64,000 nt of DNA from Epiperipatus broadwayi (GCA_028023455.1 JAQFVV010000018.1:10932771-10996770), one strand, 5' to 3'; positions 13,541-24,806 are shown, counted from the stretch's first letter. The notes: generated by a model from the sequence alone, not told the origin. Numbers and translations: made by a program.

Positions 13541-14760
13541 AACAACACCATATTGTAACGGGAATTAAAACTGCTTAATTACACCTTTTAAGACTTTTTT
13601 CAACTTTACAACTCAAACTTGTAATTTTAAAAACTTTCTAATTATTTATTTTAATTTTATGAAATCATATTATTTTGCAAAATATCTTTTTAAAAACCTG
13701 TTACTCAAGCAGGAGAGTAAATAGGATTAATACTTACATATCAATCCTACCCCCGGTCAGACTGCAATTTAATAAAATATTAAACCGACAGTCGTTTCTC
13801 TAGACTGAAGTAGCTCTCTGGCTGCCTGAAACATGAAACATCCCATGTGGAATTTATAATGGGTTTAAAACCCAAGGCACCATCCAATACTGATATTGGA
13901 ACCCATGAGATGTCAACAACACGTTTCAAGCGCTTGACCCATGACTAGCTCTTCACATGAGACTGGCTGCACCTTTGATTGTGAATAGAGAGAGAGAGAA
14001 AGACGGGAAAAACAACATTAATAATTTTAAACAAAATTTATTTAAACAACAAAAAAAAAGAAAAACAATGATAATAATTATAAATGCAAGAATAAGATAT
14101 AATTAAAATGTAAACACATAAGAAATATTACATATTTAATAAATTTTGCATGCTCATTTTAACGAGTGAGATTTAAAAGTTTTATCCTGATATTAATATT
14201 TACCTAGGATTTATAGCGCTGCTTTTGGACTTTGTCATTTCAACATTATGTTTGTAGTGATTCTATTAGTCTTTAATTTCCATAGGAGGTATCATAGTAC
14301 CTAGATTTCTTTTGTAGTTGGGTTGTAGTTTGTAGTTGGGTGATCACCCCTTTGTCCTCGGATCCAGTATAGTTTCTTGGTCCTTGGCGTTGGTATTTTT
14401 AACTGAAAGATAGCTTCTTGTGGTCCCTTGTTCAGGTGGCTTGGTTTACCTAATTTTCATTTAATTTAGTAGGGCAGGTTGAAACTTCAGCAGAAGGCAA
14501 GTCAGAGTAATATGTTATGGCATTTTGCTAAATGGCACAAGGGAGAATAGCGGAGAAAATGACCGAACACAACGTTCGGTGCTAGCCAATCATTCTTTTT
14601 AATCTGGCTTGAAATGAACTTAATTCAAACTTAACAATTCTGCTGAACTCAAAACTTAACCACTGAATTCAAAACTCTATCTCAACTCTCTCTAAAACAA
14701 TAGAGAATGTGTGCCTTTTATATTACTCTGACCCCCCCCCCTGCTCTAGCTCACCACATT
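13540..14760. other. Unclassified segment of higher G+C content, probable old repeat
   Basis: Base composition changes sharply from the flanks. It contains several inverted motifs (for example CCGAACacaaCGTTCGG at about 14562), a short direct repeat near 14630-14690 (AACTCAAAAC and AATTCAAAAC), a run of 9 C at about 14733 and, on the minus strand at about 13900-13975, an arrangement that weakly recalls a hammerhead. No open frame is recognisable. It may be a non-autonomous element, but I could not find its ends. Confidence 0.3.
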
Positions 14761-15640
14761 TTATCTCCAAAAATTTAATTATAATTTACATTTCTTTATT
14801 TCTGTTTTGAATTTTAATTACAGAGATTAGAAATTGTTCAACTAATCAGTCTGGAATTTTAATCCCCAGCCTGATTATTTTTGTACATACTATTTTAATT
14901 AATCACAAACCTTTTATTTTTTAAATTACAAAAACCCTTTTTTCCTTAAAGAATATTTTTATCAGATAATATTGTATAAAAGAAAGACCAGTTATAATTA
15001 TTAATTTCTAACTTATCTCTAAATTTCCCTGTATTTTAATTTCTATATTTTCAAGTATTGATTCTGTTTTATTTTTTTAAATTTTATATATTTTTTTAAT
15101 AAATAAAAACAAGTGAACTATGTAACTCATATATACACACACACCTGTGCAATGCGTGTATATACGTATTTTACAATATGAAGGTATATATCTTTTCAGT
15201 CATTTCTAATAGACTAATTATTAATTAAATTAATTGATGTTTTTTATATACATTTACATTTATTTTAGTTAATATAATTAGTTTCATATATTTTTCTTCT
15301 CGTATGTTCTTTAATGTAGTTTAAAGTTTTATATTTTTTATACAATTTATTTTATGTCTTTATTTTAAATAGTGAATATATAATGTCGATTTATTATCAC
15401 TTCTATTAATTTCATTGATATTTTTTTTTGTTCTTTCATCTAATTGTTTCCCTGTATATCTATAATAAATCATATTGTAATTTTCCCCAATTAATTTTAT
15501 ATACAATTCCTTTTTCATATTTTATATCATTTTTATAATTACATAACTTATGTTTATGTTTTTATCTATATAATTTTTATTTTTTATTAATGTATTAATT
15601 TTAATGAATTTATTTTACAGATATTTTGCAAATATTTGAA
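14760..15640. other. AT-rich DNA, no gene seen
   Basis: Mostly A/T runs with a short CA/TA tract at about 15132-15175. Nothing recognised. Confidence 0.5.
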
Positions 15641-15659
15641 TTAATGGATAACAAATATT

Positions 15660-15980
15660 ATAGCATATAGAAAATTTTATATAATAAATACAGATGGCAT
15701 CATAAATAAAATGAATAGTATAAAATCAAATAGAAATCAAAGTGTAGTTACAATGAATATAGAGAAAATGTACCCAAGTATTTCGAGAATTAATAAGTAT
15801 ACAAATATTAATGTAAAAATTATATCTTTACATTAATGATATAAATATAATACATATTAGAGAAGGAGGTTTAACATTGATACATAATAGTTTATATTTT
15901 AAATATAATAATAAATATTAGAGTGTACATAAACAATGGCTAATGGGTTGTACAATTAGTGGATTAATATTCTGTGGTTG
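15660..15980 (+). pseudogene. Decayed Penelope-like RT fragment
   Basis: Plus-strand translation gives, through stops and a frame change, VTMNIEKMYPSI (compare LDIENMYQSV, RT motif A, in the better PLE copies at 39 and 43 kb) at about 15748-15785 and QWLMGCTISGLIF (compare GWVIGYVISP, motif B) at about 15936-15975. The YVDD motif is missing because the element is broken just after motif B. The fragment is therefore the RT palm of an old member of the same PLE family. It is followed by an inverted GIY-YIG fragment, so the element was rearranged on or after insertion. Confidence 0.7.
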
Positions 15981-16079
15981 ACACAGAAAATAGCACCTCT
16001 TGCAGCCACCTGGGGCATAAGTTGAAAGTACCCCATACGCCTTTAATATTAAAAGAACCTTTAAACAAATTAATTGCTT

Positions 16080-16650
16080 TAGAATCATAAATTTTTAATA
16101 ATAAAGATTCTTTAATTCCTCATTTTATTTTATTTCCTTCAAAGAAGACAACCTTAGCCTCATCAAAATTAGTAATGTGGTCTGTTCATGGATATATAAA
16201 GCAGAACTGAACTATTTATTTCTAACCCTATTTTTATGGTATTTTTATTCTTTCATTTAAGCTCAAACTACTCTGATCTATATATACCTTCTTACAAAAA
16301 CAAGGGATAATATATACAATTCCAGGAATAGTCTTACTATCAAAAATTTTCTTTGTATTATTTATTAAATTATTCAAACTAATATCCCTTTTCCAAGCAA
16401 TTTTCTTATTTCCAAACAAATTACTATTTTTACATACAATTCTAAAATAAGTCACTTTAAAAGGCAAAGAAATAAAATATTTTTCTTTATCCTTCACATT
16501 ATTACAATTACTATTAAATAAAATAATTTTAATAAATTTATCAGAATAGCCAAAACTCAAATAATTTTTTTATAAAAGTGACCTTTTTGAAACAAAACTA
16601 CCTCATTCAAATTATTTAATCTTTTATTTCTGTAACAATGGTTTAATTAT
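16080..16650 (-). pseudogene. Decayed PLE linker and GIY-YIG endonuclease, inverted
   Basis: The frame at 16234-16560 encodes a 108-residue piece with FGNKKIAWKRDISLNNLI and TIPGIVYIIPCFCKKVYIDQ, ending in SLNERIKI. This aligns with the GIY-YIG region of the PLE at 38 kb (SIPGIVYKIPCSCGKFYVGQ, SLNERVKV). The second Cys of the CSCG motif remains but the Gly has become Lys, and the YVG part reads YID, so the nuclease is almost certainly dead. Upstream, through a stop, NHCYRNKRLNNLNE at about 16600-16645 matches the start of the third PLE frame. It lies in opposite orientation to the RT fragment just before it. Confidence 0.75.
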
Positions 16651-17470
16651 AGACCTTAATTCTAATGAGGTAGCTTTCTTTTAAAAATGTTACTCTGGTA
16701 AATTTTTTAAAAGTATTTTGTTTAGTAGAAAAGGATAAAGAAAAATATGATTTTATTTTTTTGCTTTTAAATTGCCTTATTACAGAATTGTATGTAAAAA
16801 TAGTAATTTGATTGGAAATAAGAAAATTGCTTGGAAAAAGGATATTACGTTGAATAATTTATTAAATAATACTAAATGTATGTAAATAAATCTTTTTTTT
16901 TATAGCGCAATGTTTGTAAACTGTAATATTTAACACAGCATTATGCTGTTGCACATGCACTTTGAAGATTTTAATTATAAATGAATGAATACTAACACTC
17001 AACCACATGATAAAGTCTTTTACTAAGGAAATTTTTGATAGAAAGACTATTCCCTGGAGTAGTGTATATTATCCTTTGTTTTTGTAAGAAAGTATATAAA
17101 GGTCAGAATAGTTTGAGCTTAAATAAAAGAATAAAAGTACATAAAAGTAAGGTTAGAAATAAATATCTCAGTTCTGTTTTATATATCTAGGAAAGAGGTA
17201 CAGACCACACTATTAATTTTGATGAGTCAAAGATTGGTTGTCTTTTTTAAAAAAAATGAAATAAAAAGAAGAATTGAATAATCTTTATTATTTAAAAAAA
17301 ATTATGATTCTGAAGCAAAAACTTGTTTAAAGGTTTTTTTAATATTGAAAGTTTGTAGGATGTAAGTGGAATTGTGGATAATATTTAATATAAATTTCTT
17401 GTTTCTTTTAGTCCTTTACACTTGAGAAGTCTGCTTGTAGCAATGAAAACATTGATTGTGTTTTATAGTT
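16650..17470 (+). pseudogene. Decayed PLE GIY-YIG endonuclease and 3' end, direct copy
   Basis: A second copy of the same GIY-YIG region, now on the plus strand and facing the first one head to head. Recognisable pieces are GNKKIAWKKDI at about 16830-16848, a Val-Val-Tyr-Ile-Ile-like GIY stretch at about 17059-17090, and LNKRIKVH at about 17120. The 3' tail holds the same hairpin motif (17419-17460) as the PLE copies at 38 and 45 kb. A 145-bp insertion at 16876-17020 interrupts it. With the two preceding fragments it forms one rearranged PLE locus. Confidence 0.65.
16876..17020. mobile_element. 145-bp insertion inside the PLE remnant
   Basis: Relative to the minus-strand copy at 16.3 kb, 145 bp of unrelated DNA sits between the asparagine-rich linker and the lysine before the IFD motif. 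It is flanked by TACTAA on both sides (16870-16875 and 17021-17026), a possible 6-bp TSD. No terminal inverted repeats or coding sequence were seen. Confidence 0.4.
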
Positions 17471-17880
17471 TATTTTCTTTGGCTAGTCTGGTTTAGTGGT
17501 GAGTTGAGATGAGTTGAGATAATTTTGACAATGAATATTATATAATAGTAAAAAGCAAAAATCAAAGAAAAAAATACACACACACATATATATATATATA
17601 TTTAAATTAATCAAAAATGGTGTTCAAGTTTAAGAATATTGAAAATTGATTAGCATCTAAATTGAAATGATTATGATTAGTAAAAGCCTGATTATATAAA
17701 GAAGACAGTCTGAATAAAGACAACTTAAGTATATTGGAATAATAAGATTAATATAGCAGAGAGAAGTAAACTGAGTATTATGCTCATGAGATCTAAATAT
17801 AATAGCTAAAATTAAATCAGGTAGAATAACCTTTGATTTGTAATTTTGAAAAGAAATTTAAGATCTTTATATATCTATCT
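17471..17880. other. AT-rich DNA, probably includes the 3' end of the neighbouring LINE
   Basis: A (CA)n(TA)n microsatellite lies at 17577-17602. The part next to 17890 is likely the C-terminal coding end and 3' UTR of the minus-strand LINE, but no motif confirms it. Confidence 0.4.
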
Positions 17881-18742
17881 AACAGAAAGATGAAAATCAA
17901 ATTTATTTTCCAGACAAACAATATTCAGTGTTGGGAAAAATTAATAATAAAAATAATTTGAATTTTATATCGTCACTAAAATAATAAGAATGCCTAAAGA
18001 TGTTACCCAGGATTTTAAAAGCTTTGTTAACAGTCATTTCTATATGAGGAAGAAAGAATCTGTTATTAGAAAATAAGACTCCTAGATCTTTTTGAGATGC
18101 AACAGAATTAATTTTGTGAAAATTAATAAAATAAAAAAAAAAAAAAAATCTAAGATTTGTTAGAAAATGAAACAATCGAACATTTATTAAGGTTAATTGG
18201 CATTATTTAGATCACACCATGTGCCAAAGTTATCAATATCTTTCTAAAGAACAATACAATATAAGTAATTCTCCTAATATAGTCATCAGCATAACAAAGA
18301 AAATAAGATTTTGGGCAATTCTTAAAATCATTGATATAAATGTTAAAAGGAATGGTTGATAAAATATTACCCTGAGGAACACCTAAATTACACTTGAAAT
18401 TAAAGAAGATATTATTGTTGAACTTAACCTATGCTTTATAACTACAAAGAAAAGATTGAAACAAATACATAACTTTAATAGAAAAACATATTTTGTGTAA
18501 TTTGTGAAAGAATATGATTTAGTCTACTTTATCAAATGCTTTTGATATATCAAAATAAATAAGATCCAGTCTCTGTTGATCCTCAATTATAAATAGTGGT
18601 CAAATTAGTTTTACTGATCTATTTGAAATAAATCCATGTTGTGAAAAAGAAATGATTTTACTAACATCAAAATAATTTTATTTTAAACACACCTCTCAAA
18701 ATTTTGAGCAATAGTATGTAAAACAGAAATAGATCTATAATT

Positions 18743-19003
18743 ATTAACACAATTTAAAAGAGGCAAAACTCTCCATACAGTAATGCCACTCAGTACAAGC
18801 CAGAGTAATCAATGGATACCTGAAGGCTTGGGCATAAAATCTCTATCTAGTGCCTACTCATCCAATATCCCCAGACTAGTTTCTGGCTTGTGGCCTTCGT
18901 CAGTGTGGAGCCTTGGATCTGAGAGCACTGCAACTAGAGCTTAGGATCTAATAACAGTTATGAGCAAGCATAAGAAATGATGATCATGTGATTAACACAA
19001 TTT
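18743..19003 (-). mobile_element. 235-bp hammerhead-bearing retroelement with 13-bp TSD
   Basis: The 13-bp sequence ATTAACACAATTT occurs at 18743-18755 and again at 18991-19003, enclosing 235 bp of G+C-richer DNA that has no counterpart in the LINE around it. The TSD is perfect. The inserted sequence has no open frame and no poly(A) tail in either orientation, so it is not an ordinary LINE-mobilised SINE. On the minus strand it carries a well preserved hammerhead ribozyme (18862-18916). Size, ribozyme and TSD fit a retrozyme or a truncated PLE pseudo-LTR. The TSD length equals that of the PLE at 25.2 kb. Confidence 0.75.
18862..18916 (-). ncRNA. Hammerhead ribozyme (type I, minimal stem III)
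   Basis: On the minus strand, outer stem I (CCAA with TTGG), an internal loop, inner stem I (TCCACA with TGGGGA, five of six positions pairing), core CTGACGA (fits CUGANGA), stem II (GGC, loop CACAA, GCC) closed by an A-A mismatch, then GAA, stem III of two pairs (AC/GT with a TA loop) and the cleavage triplet GTC. Predicted cleavage lies between 18874 and 18873. All invariant residues are present. Short stem III hammerheads of this kind are known from PLEs and retrozymes, where they are thought to cleave as dimers. The A-A mismatch next to the core may lower activity. Confidence 0.78.
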
Positions 19004-19500
19004 CTGAATTCATTCTTAAAAATTTGAATTATTTTGTCATATTTAAGAACTTTAGGGAAAATATAGGAATTAAGTGACAAACTAAAAATGAAGGCCAGAG
19101 ATGCTGCAATAAATTCTGCTAGACCTTTGTAAACGGAAGAAGAAATATTATTATGGCCTATACTAGAAAAAATTTTAAGTCACTTGATGCTACAAAACAT
19201 TCTTCTTAGGAAAATAAGAAATCATACAATTAATAATAGAAGAATCACAAGATAAAGAATTTTTTAAAGATATTATAAATTGTGATGAAAATAAAAAAAA
19301 TGTTTGGAAAATTCATTTGCATTTAATGTGGAATCATGAATGACTTGTACTGTACTCTTTTTTTACTAATTCAGAGTTGTAGAATTCCCAAAAATTTTTT
19401 GGATTAGAAGAAATCTTATATTCAATTATTTTAATATAATTTTATAAATCTTTTTATCAACATGTTTAACCTATTTTCTGAAGTTAATAAAATTATTATA

Positions 19501-21145
19501 AAAAATATATATTCTGTGTTTTAAAATAGAGTCTGTGGTAATAAGATTTCGTTTTAATAATCTTAATGAGAATTTAAGTAAATCAAGGAAGAAATTCATT
19601 GTGGAAAGAAAATTTATTGAGAATATATAAATCAATAAATCCATTAAAGTTTATAAAAAAAAAAAAGTGTTTATCATTATTTACATATTGATTGGAGATT
19701 TGGAAGTTTATTACAATAGCAATGCAGAGACTTCAGATCAAATACATGAATAAAAGAACTACCAACATCATTGTCATTATTGAAAAAATTAATAGGCTAA
19801 AATGGAAAAGGATTGGAACTGCTTTTAGAAAAGATGACAATAAATAGACAGTTAAAGTCGTAATTAGATTCCAAAAGATTGTAAAATATGTAAAAAGAGA
19901 TTATATGTAAAATAGTTGATTGAAATAAGAAAACTTTTTGAAGAGAAGAGAAGCTATAGATCCGAAAAGCTGGATTAAATTTGGAGACCTTCAACATGGA
20001 GTGGATTAATGATAGTTGAAAGTGGTGATGATGATGTTATTGATCACGTTTTCTAATGAAAATATAGTGTTTATTGTATATGTGCATTAATATTGGATAA
20101 TGTATTTTAATGGCAAAAAGAGTTCATTAAAGTTTCTGACATAGCTCTAAATACGGAATCGCTAGAATGCATTCTTTTTATGGGAATGACCCATATAGGT
20201 GATCCACCATCTGTGATGATCGAATGTTAAATCTTAGTCGTGTTACTTTTTGCTTAATTAAACCTCCTTTGAGAAGAGAAGTTATAATATACATATGTGA
20301 TGTGATATAAAATGGTTTCTTCTAAAACAAAGTCGTTAATTTAACTGCATAAGCTCTATCCCCAGTACTTAATACGAACAAAGACTTCCATCTCCTGGAG
20401 AATATTACTTTTGCAGTAAAGAGCAAGTTAAGTTAGAAGACTTTTTACCCAATTAACGTATACTACATATATAGAGAGAGCTTCTTTTTTTTGATGATAA
20501 ATTTTTCAGTTTTTTTTTATAAATACTATAATAGCTTTTGGCCAAATATAAGTTGAAATAAAATTTTTTAGAAGTAAATGTAACAGTCTGTTTAAAGTTT
20601 AAAGAGCTTTTTCTTGTTTTATTTGGGTATGCATTCATGCGAATAAAATTACTTCTTAATCGTCATTTGTCTTCCTTCCACAATCATTTGATAACAGTTT
20701 TTATTTAATAAACTAAGGAGAAAAAAAACATTCAACATTTATTTAATTAAAATTTCTATCACAATTTTTTATAATTGTTTTATAATTAATTTAATTTTAT
20801 TTATTCGTAATTCATCTTAGGGTTGGAGAAGGTGAGAATTTTTTCTTCCTCAATAAATTTAAGTATTAGATACTATAATATTTAATATTCAAATTCATAA
20901 AAGTATTTAATTTTCACTTGTATTATGTATTAAAGCGTAAATATTTCAATAACTAATTAAATAACATAAATGTTAAACTTTCTACCAGAAGAGGGTGAAA
21001 TAATTGGTACTATACTCAAGAGATAGCATATAACGTTTACCATTGTTTCCACTCCTAAAATGTAATTTGTTTTAGCAGCTCTATTTTTAAAACTACATTA
21101 TAAACTTTTCTGAGTCTTTTAAATTATTATAATAATTTTTTTTTT
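19501..21145. other. AT-rich DNA, no gene seen
   Basis: The part up to about 20000 might be the decayed endonuclease half of the minus-strand LINE, including the open frame at 19797-19997, but no diagnostic motif is visible. The open frame at 20453-20638 is A/T-driven and probably meaningless. The remainder shows nothing recognisable. Confidence 0.4.
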
Positions 21146-21265
21146 CTAGAGTACAGGCACTTCTATATGTAATATATAGTGGTTTGAACTCAGACTTTCA
21201 CACGACCCTCGACCATCCATGCTATCTTCATACTGCTGATACACTTGAGACATGTTGAAAATATG

Positions 21266-21326
21266 AATAATCATCAATATCCGTATTTCGTACTAAACCA
21301 GCACTCATCAGTTGATCCAGATTATC
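21266..21326 (-). ncRNA. Hammerhead ribozyme, copy 1, complete core
   Basis: On the minus strand, outer stem I (AAT with ATT), inner stem I of five pairs (ATCAA... with TTGAT: A-U, A-U, C-G, U-A, A-U from the core outward), core CTGATGA, stem II of five pairs (GTGCT with AGTAC, one G-U wobble, loop GGTTT), then GAA, stem III of two pairs (AT/AT, loop ACGG) and cleavage after the A of ATA. Predicted cleavage lies between 21278 and 21277. Every invariant position of the hammerhead consensus is present. The tiny stem III suggests cleavage in dimeric or tandem transcripts. Confidence 0.82.
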
Positions 21327-21772
21327 ATCATACATATATACATTCAAAGCTCAGCTTATATTAAGATAGCCAATCTTCATACTTTAATGGACATGCTTCA
21401 AACTACTTCACCCTACAACTTTTCAGCCATATATTTCAAACTACTTCACCCTACAACTTTTCAGCCATACATTTCATTGAAAATCTGATGATGAAATGCT
21501 CAAAACCCACCGAAGTTCCAACCTTCTCATTCTACCCATGTTGATCACAAGTCACTCCGACCCCTCATAGACAGGACATAATCCATTTACATACATATAT
21601 GAGGGATGGTCAGACCTTAAAGCACTATATTTTGAAATATGATTTTTTTCTAAAGTACAGGCTTTTTCATACTTCACTTCTATATGTAATATATAGGGGT
21701 TTGAACTCAAGACTTTTACATGACCCTCGACCACCCATTGATACATTTGATCACACACATGTCGAAAAGATA

Positions 21773-21833
21773 AATAATCACCAATATATGTATTTCGTGC
21801 TATACCAGCACTCGTAAGTTAGTCCAGATTATC
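21773..21833 (-). ncRNA. Hammerhead ribozyme, copy 2, mutated core
   Basis: Same fold as copy 1, 507 nt away. Stem II is perfect here (GTGCT with AGCAC, loop GGTAT). Stem I keeps five pairs, and the fourth pair has changed from U-A in copy 1 to C-G here, a compensatory change. Stem III and the ATA cleavage site are kept. The core reads CTTACGA, so the invariant G5 is a U, and this copy should not cleave. The preserved stems with a covarying pair argue that the fold is real and was once under selection. Confidence 0.72.
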
Positions 21834-21865
21834 ATCTCCACACACATATACAATCAAAGAAATTC

Positions 21866-22200
21866 TAAAGGATCTGGAAAAAGATTACATGCAATATGGA
21901 TGGATAAATAAGGAAATTTGTTGTTGGGATGTTGTGGAAAAGACAGGTTCTGGAGAAATTGAATTCAACTTGGAGAGATCTTCATCCTGCAATGGAATGA
22001 TATTGTTGAAAATGGTGGTGGTGATCTATATGCAAACATTTTATATCTACACATGTATAGATGCTAAAAGAAAGATTCCTATGGGCTACAGATACAAATG
22101 ATGTATTTTTTATGTATGATTTATGTATAGATGCTAAAAGAAAGATTCCTATGGGCTACAGATACAAACGATGTATTTTTTATGTATGATTTATAATATT
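21866..22200. repeat. 70-bp tandem duplication and weak LINE-like tail
   Basis: Positions 22054-22123 and 22124-22193 are a near-perfect 70-bp direct duplication (one difference seen, AAATG versus AAACG). The DNA before it (21870-21975) translates on the plus strand into a piece with a Trp-Asp-Val-Val-Glu-Lys stretch that faintly recalls the C-terminal tail of RTE-like proteins. I do not trust that match. Confidence 0.6.
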
Positions 22201-24440
22201 AACATACCAATGTTTCAGCTGGCAAACCAATAATTAATTATATATATATATATTGTAGCCTCAACTTTACTTCATTTCAAGTAGCTAGTTGATTGATATT
22301 AACCTTGGGATCAAACAAGGATGGCTAGTGTGTTTATCCAATGATATTAATAACAAGATTAAGTATACCCGGGTGCCAAATTGCAATTATGAAATCGTAA
22401 TGACCACCAGAGATCATCATCATCCATGCTTATTACTATAAAACACAATGGAGAAAGTAATTAATTTGTTTCTCAAAAAAAGATATAATGTTGATAAATA
22501 TAATTCAATTTATTGTGGTCTTGGTTTCAAACCTAGTAACAATTATGCAAATGTTTCCGTGATAAATTCTTATTACTAACTAAATTATAATGAGACAACT
22601 TTCTTCCACAACTTTAATATAAATACATGATCTCGAGTGGTGACTACGAGAATGTTGCATACATTTCTAATTCATACATGACTAGAAATAACTTAGTAAT
22701 CTATGCAGAGAGCTCATAACTTATATTTATAATATAAAATTATTATTTAATTTAAAGTAGGATACAGAAATGTTATAAATAAATTCTTCCCATTTAATTC
22801 CACTACTTTATTTTTCGTTCTCAGCATCTATCACTTTCAATAGTTACAATTATATAACACTGAATGTCTGTGTTATATTCTTCTTTAAACTGATAACTCT
22901 TAATCCTATTTCCTTAAACACACACACATGCCTTCCAACCGCCTATAGATTCATCATCATTATTATAATGGTATTTCCCGAATTTTAATATTTACACTAC
23001 TTGACTTCTAAGCTAGCTCTTAGATTTAATAATCGAAGTACTCTTTCTCAAGGTCTAGATCTGTTAACGAGGTGCAATTATTAACGGTTACATTGCAATG
23101 GATATATCCCAAAATTTTCTAAATTAAACTTTAATGTGAGTTTACCAGTGGGACTCGTAAAGTGAGTTTACCAGTGGGAATCATATTAAATACTGAAAGC
23201 AGGAAAGGGATTTTATGTCTGCTGTCAATATTCATAACATTGCAATGAATCAAATGACTAAATTTAATATACCTAAATTGACTACTTTCTCTCATCTTAT
23301 TCTATTTCATATCATCTGCTTGCCCAAATTTAATTAGTACTTTTAAATCTATTACATTTTTCCAAAGTAAACTATGGAAGTAAAACACGGAAATTAATCA
23401 TAGAAATCAATCAAGGAAATCAATCATGTAAGTGAAACATGGGAATCAATCATAAAAATGAATTATGCAAATAAACTCTAGAATTAATCAATATAACAAT
23501 GAATTATATAAATCAACCATGGAATCAATCAATATAAAAATGAATTATGGAAATTTAAATTATGGAAATCAATCAATATAAATGAATTATGTAAATTTAA
23601 ATGTAATCTGGTATTAGTTCTAGATATAGGTGCTGGATATAGATTCTGGAGATATTTGAAATATCAAATCATAAGACACACATGTAAATTCATAATAACA
23701 AATCTTTACTACAATAATAATTAAAAAAAGAAACACATCTATAATATCACTACATTCAAATATTATATGAAATTTACTAAATCATGATAATGATGATACA
23801 TAATACATATTTAAATTAGCTAAATTTCTTTATAACTTAACCATTGTCTTGACCCATCTTTTAATTAAATATTAACACACTTACGTATGGAATCAGAATC
23901 AGAATTCCATATTTAAATATAATATAAAATTCACTTATAACTTGTAATTCTCTTATAACTTGCATAAAACCTATAAATTTCTTCTCCCACCTTTTATTAC
24001 AACATTACAAATTGAACTATTCCAACAAGTAGTAATATCTTTACAATAATTCTCAATTTAATTATTCCATCAAGCAATCTCTTTTATATTTCATATGAAA
24101 AGATGATGTGATGTGTAAAATCTCTAATTGGTCCAACAAATGGATTTAAATATAAAAACCACAATTTTACATTCACGCATGCTAAATATTCACTGCTTTC
24201 CACCTTAGTGACTTTATACCTTTTCATAGGCCAGCATTTTGCCCCATCTTGACGATGTTCAATTTATTATCCTTCACAAACTCTGACTACAGATTGGTCA
24301 GCTTATAAATTAAACTCTTTGTCATCCCCCACATCAACACACACATCTGACTGAAACTCGAATCCTGTTAAAGCAACTTTTATCCTGTCTTGCAAAACCC
24401 GCTATATATTTCACAGCACTATGCAGCTTCATAATGCACA
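22201..24440. other. AT-rich DNA with degenerate short repeats, no gene seen
   Basis: At 23135-23190 a GTGAGTTTACCAGTGGGA segment is repeated twice, 29 bp apart. At about 23370-23600 a degenerate array alternates AATCAATCA-like and AAATGAATTATG-like blocks with spacing of about 30-50 bp. No coding region was recognised. Confidence 0.5.
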
Positions 24441-24806
24441 TATTGTAATGGTCTGGTTTGTACATTTGCTAAACAGACTAAGAGTCTGAACCAGAGAACC
24501 AAAAGCTGACCAAGTTGGGATAGTAATATCCTATATCTGATCATACGTCCACTATCTTACTCGTGCTTCCAAGTCAACCCATACATAGCAAATGATATGC
24601 CTGAGGTTACACTCAATATCTCTTTATTCACATTCCAGCAATAGCAAAGCAGTAAAACATGAGACATTCCCCCATTATATATTATATAACTTAACTAGTG
24701 ATTCATAAGGTAATGAGCAAGAATGGAGACTGAGACAAATTTATATTTCATAAATTTAATATAATATTTAATAAATTATAAAGCAAAATAAATTGGGTAT
24801 AGTTTG

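Larger units (their letters stand above)
17890..19500 (-). pseudogene. Decayed Jockey/CR1-type LINE reverse transcriptase
   Basis: Minus-strand translation, through stops and frameshifts, gives the RT motifs in order. At about 19050-19180 is a region with a GHNNI-like start and FPKVLK, resembling the fingers of LINE RTs. At about 18520-18560 is LIYFDISKAFDKVD (motif A). At about 18355-18385 is GVPQGNIL, followed by FNIYINDF (motif B). At about 18270-18300 is CYADDYI (motif C). At 17903-18090 is KDLGVLFSNN...H...TEYC, the KDLGV to LEYC C-terminal block typical of Jockey and CR1 relatives. The endonuclease domain was not recognised. The copy is dead and is split at 18756-18990 by a small insertion. 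The clade is inferred from motif style only. Confidence 0.75.
21145..21865 (-). mobile_element. Retrozyme-like direct repeat with two hammerheads (unit 507 nt)
   Basis: Two direct repeats of about 200 bp (about 21150-21345 and 21645-21860) share blocks such as GTTTGAACTC (21182, 21699), GACCCTCGACCA and CCAGATTATCATC. Each carries a hammerhead ribozyme on the minus strand at the same relative place. Predicted cleavage sites are 507 nt apart, which would be the length of the excised RNA. The DNA between the repeats has no long open frame. It contains a 38-bp tandem duplication (from 21398 and from 21436). This is the layout described for retrozymes and PLE pseudo-LTR pairs: repeats with hammerheads around a short non-coding body. 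The repeats have diverged noticeably, so the insertion is not recent. Confidence 0.7.

Noticed and set aside
21487-21522. CTGATGA followed by CCGAAG on the plus strand as another hammerhead
   Set aside because: The GAA box is not followed by the A-U pair of stem III and no NUH site or stem I partner can be placed.
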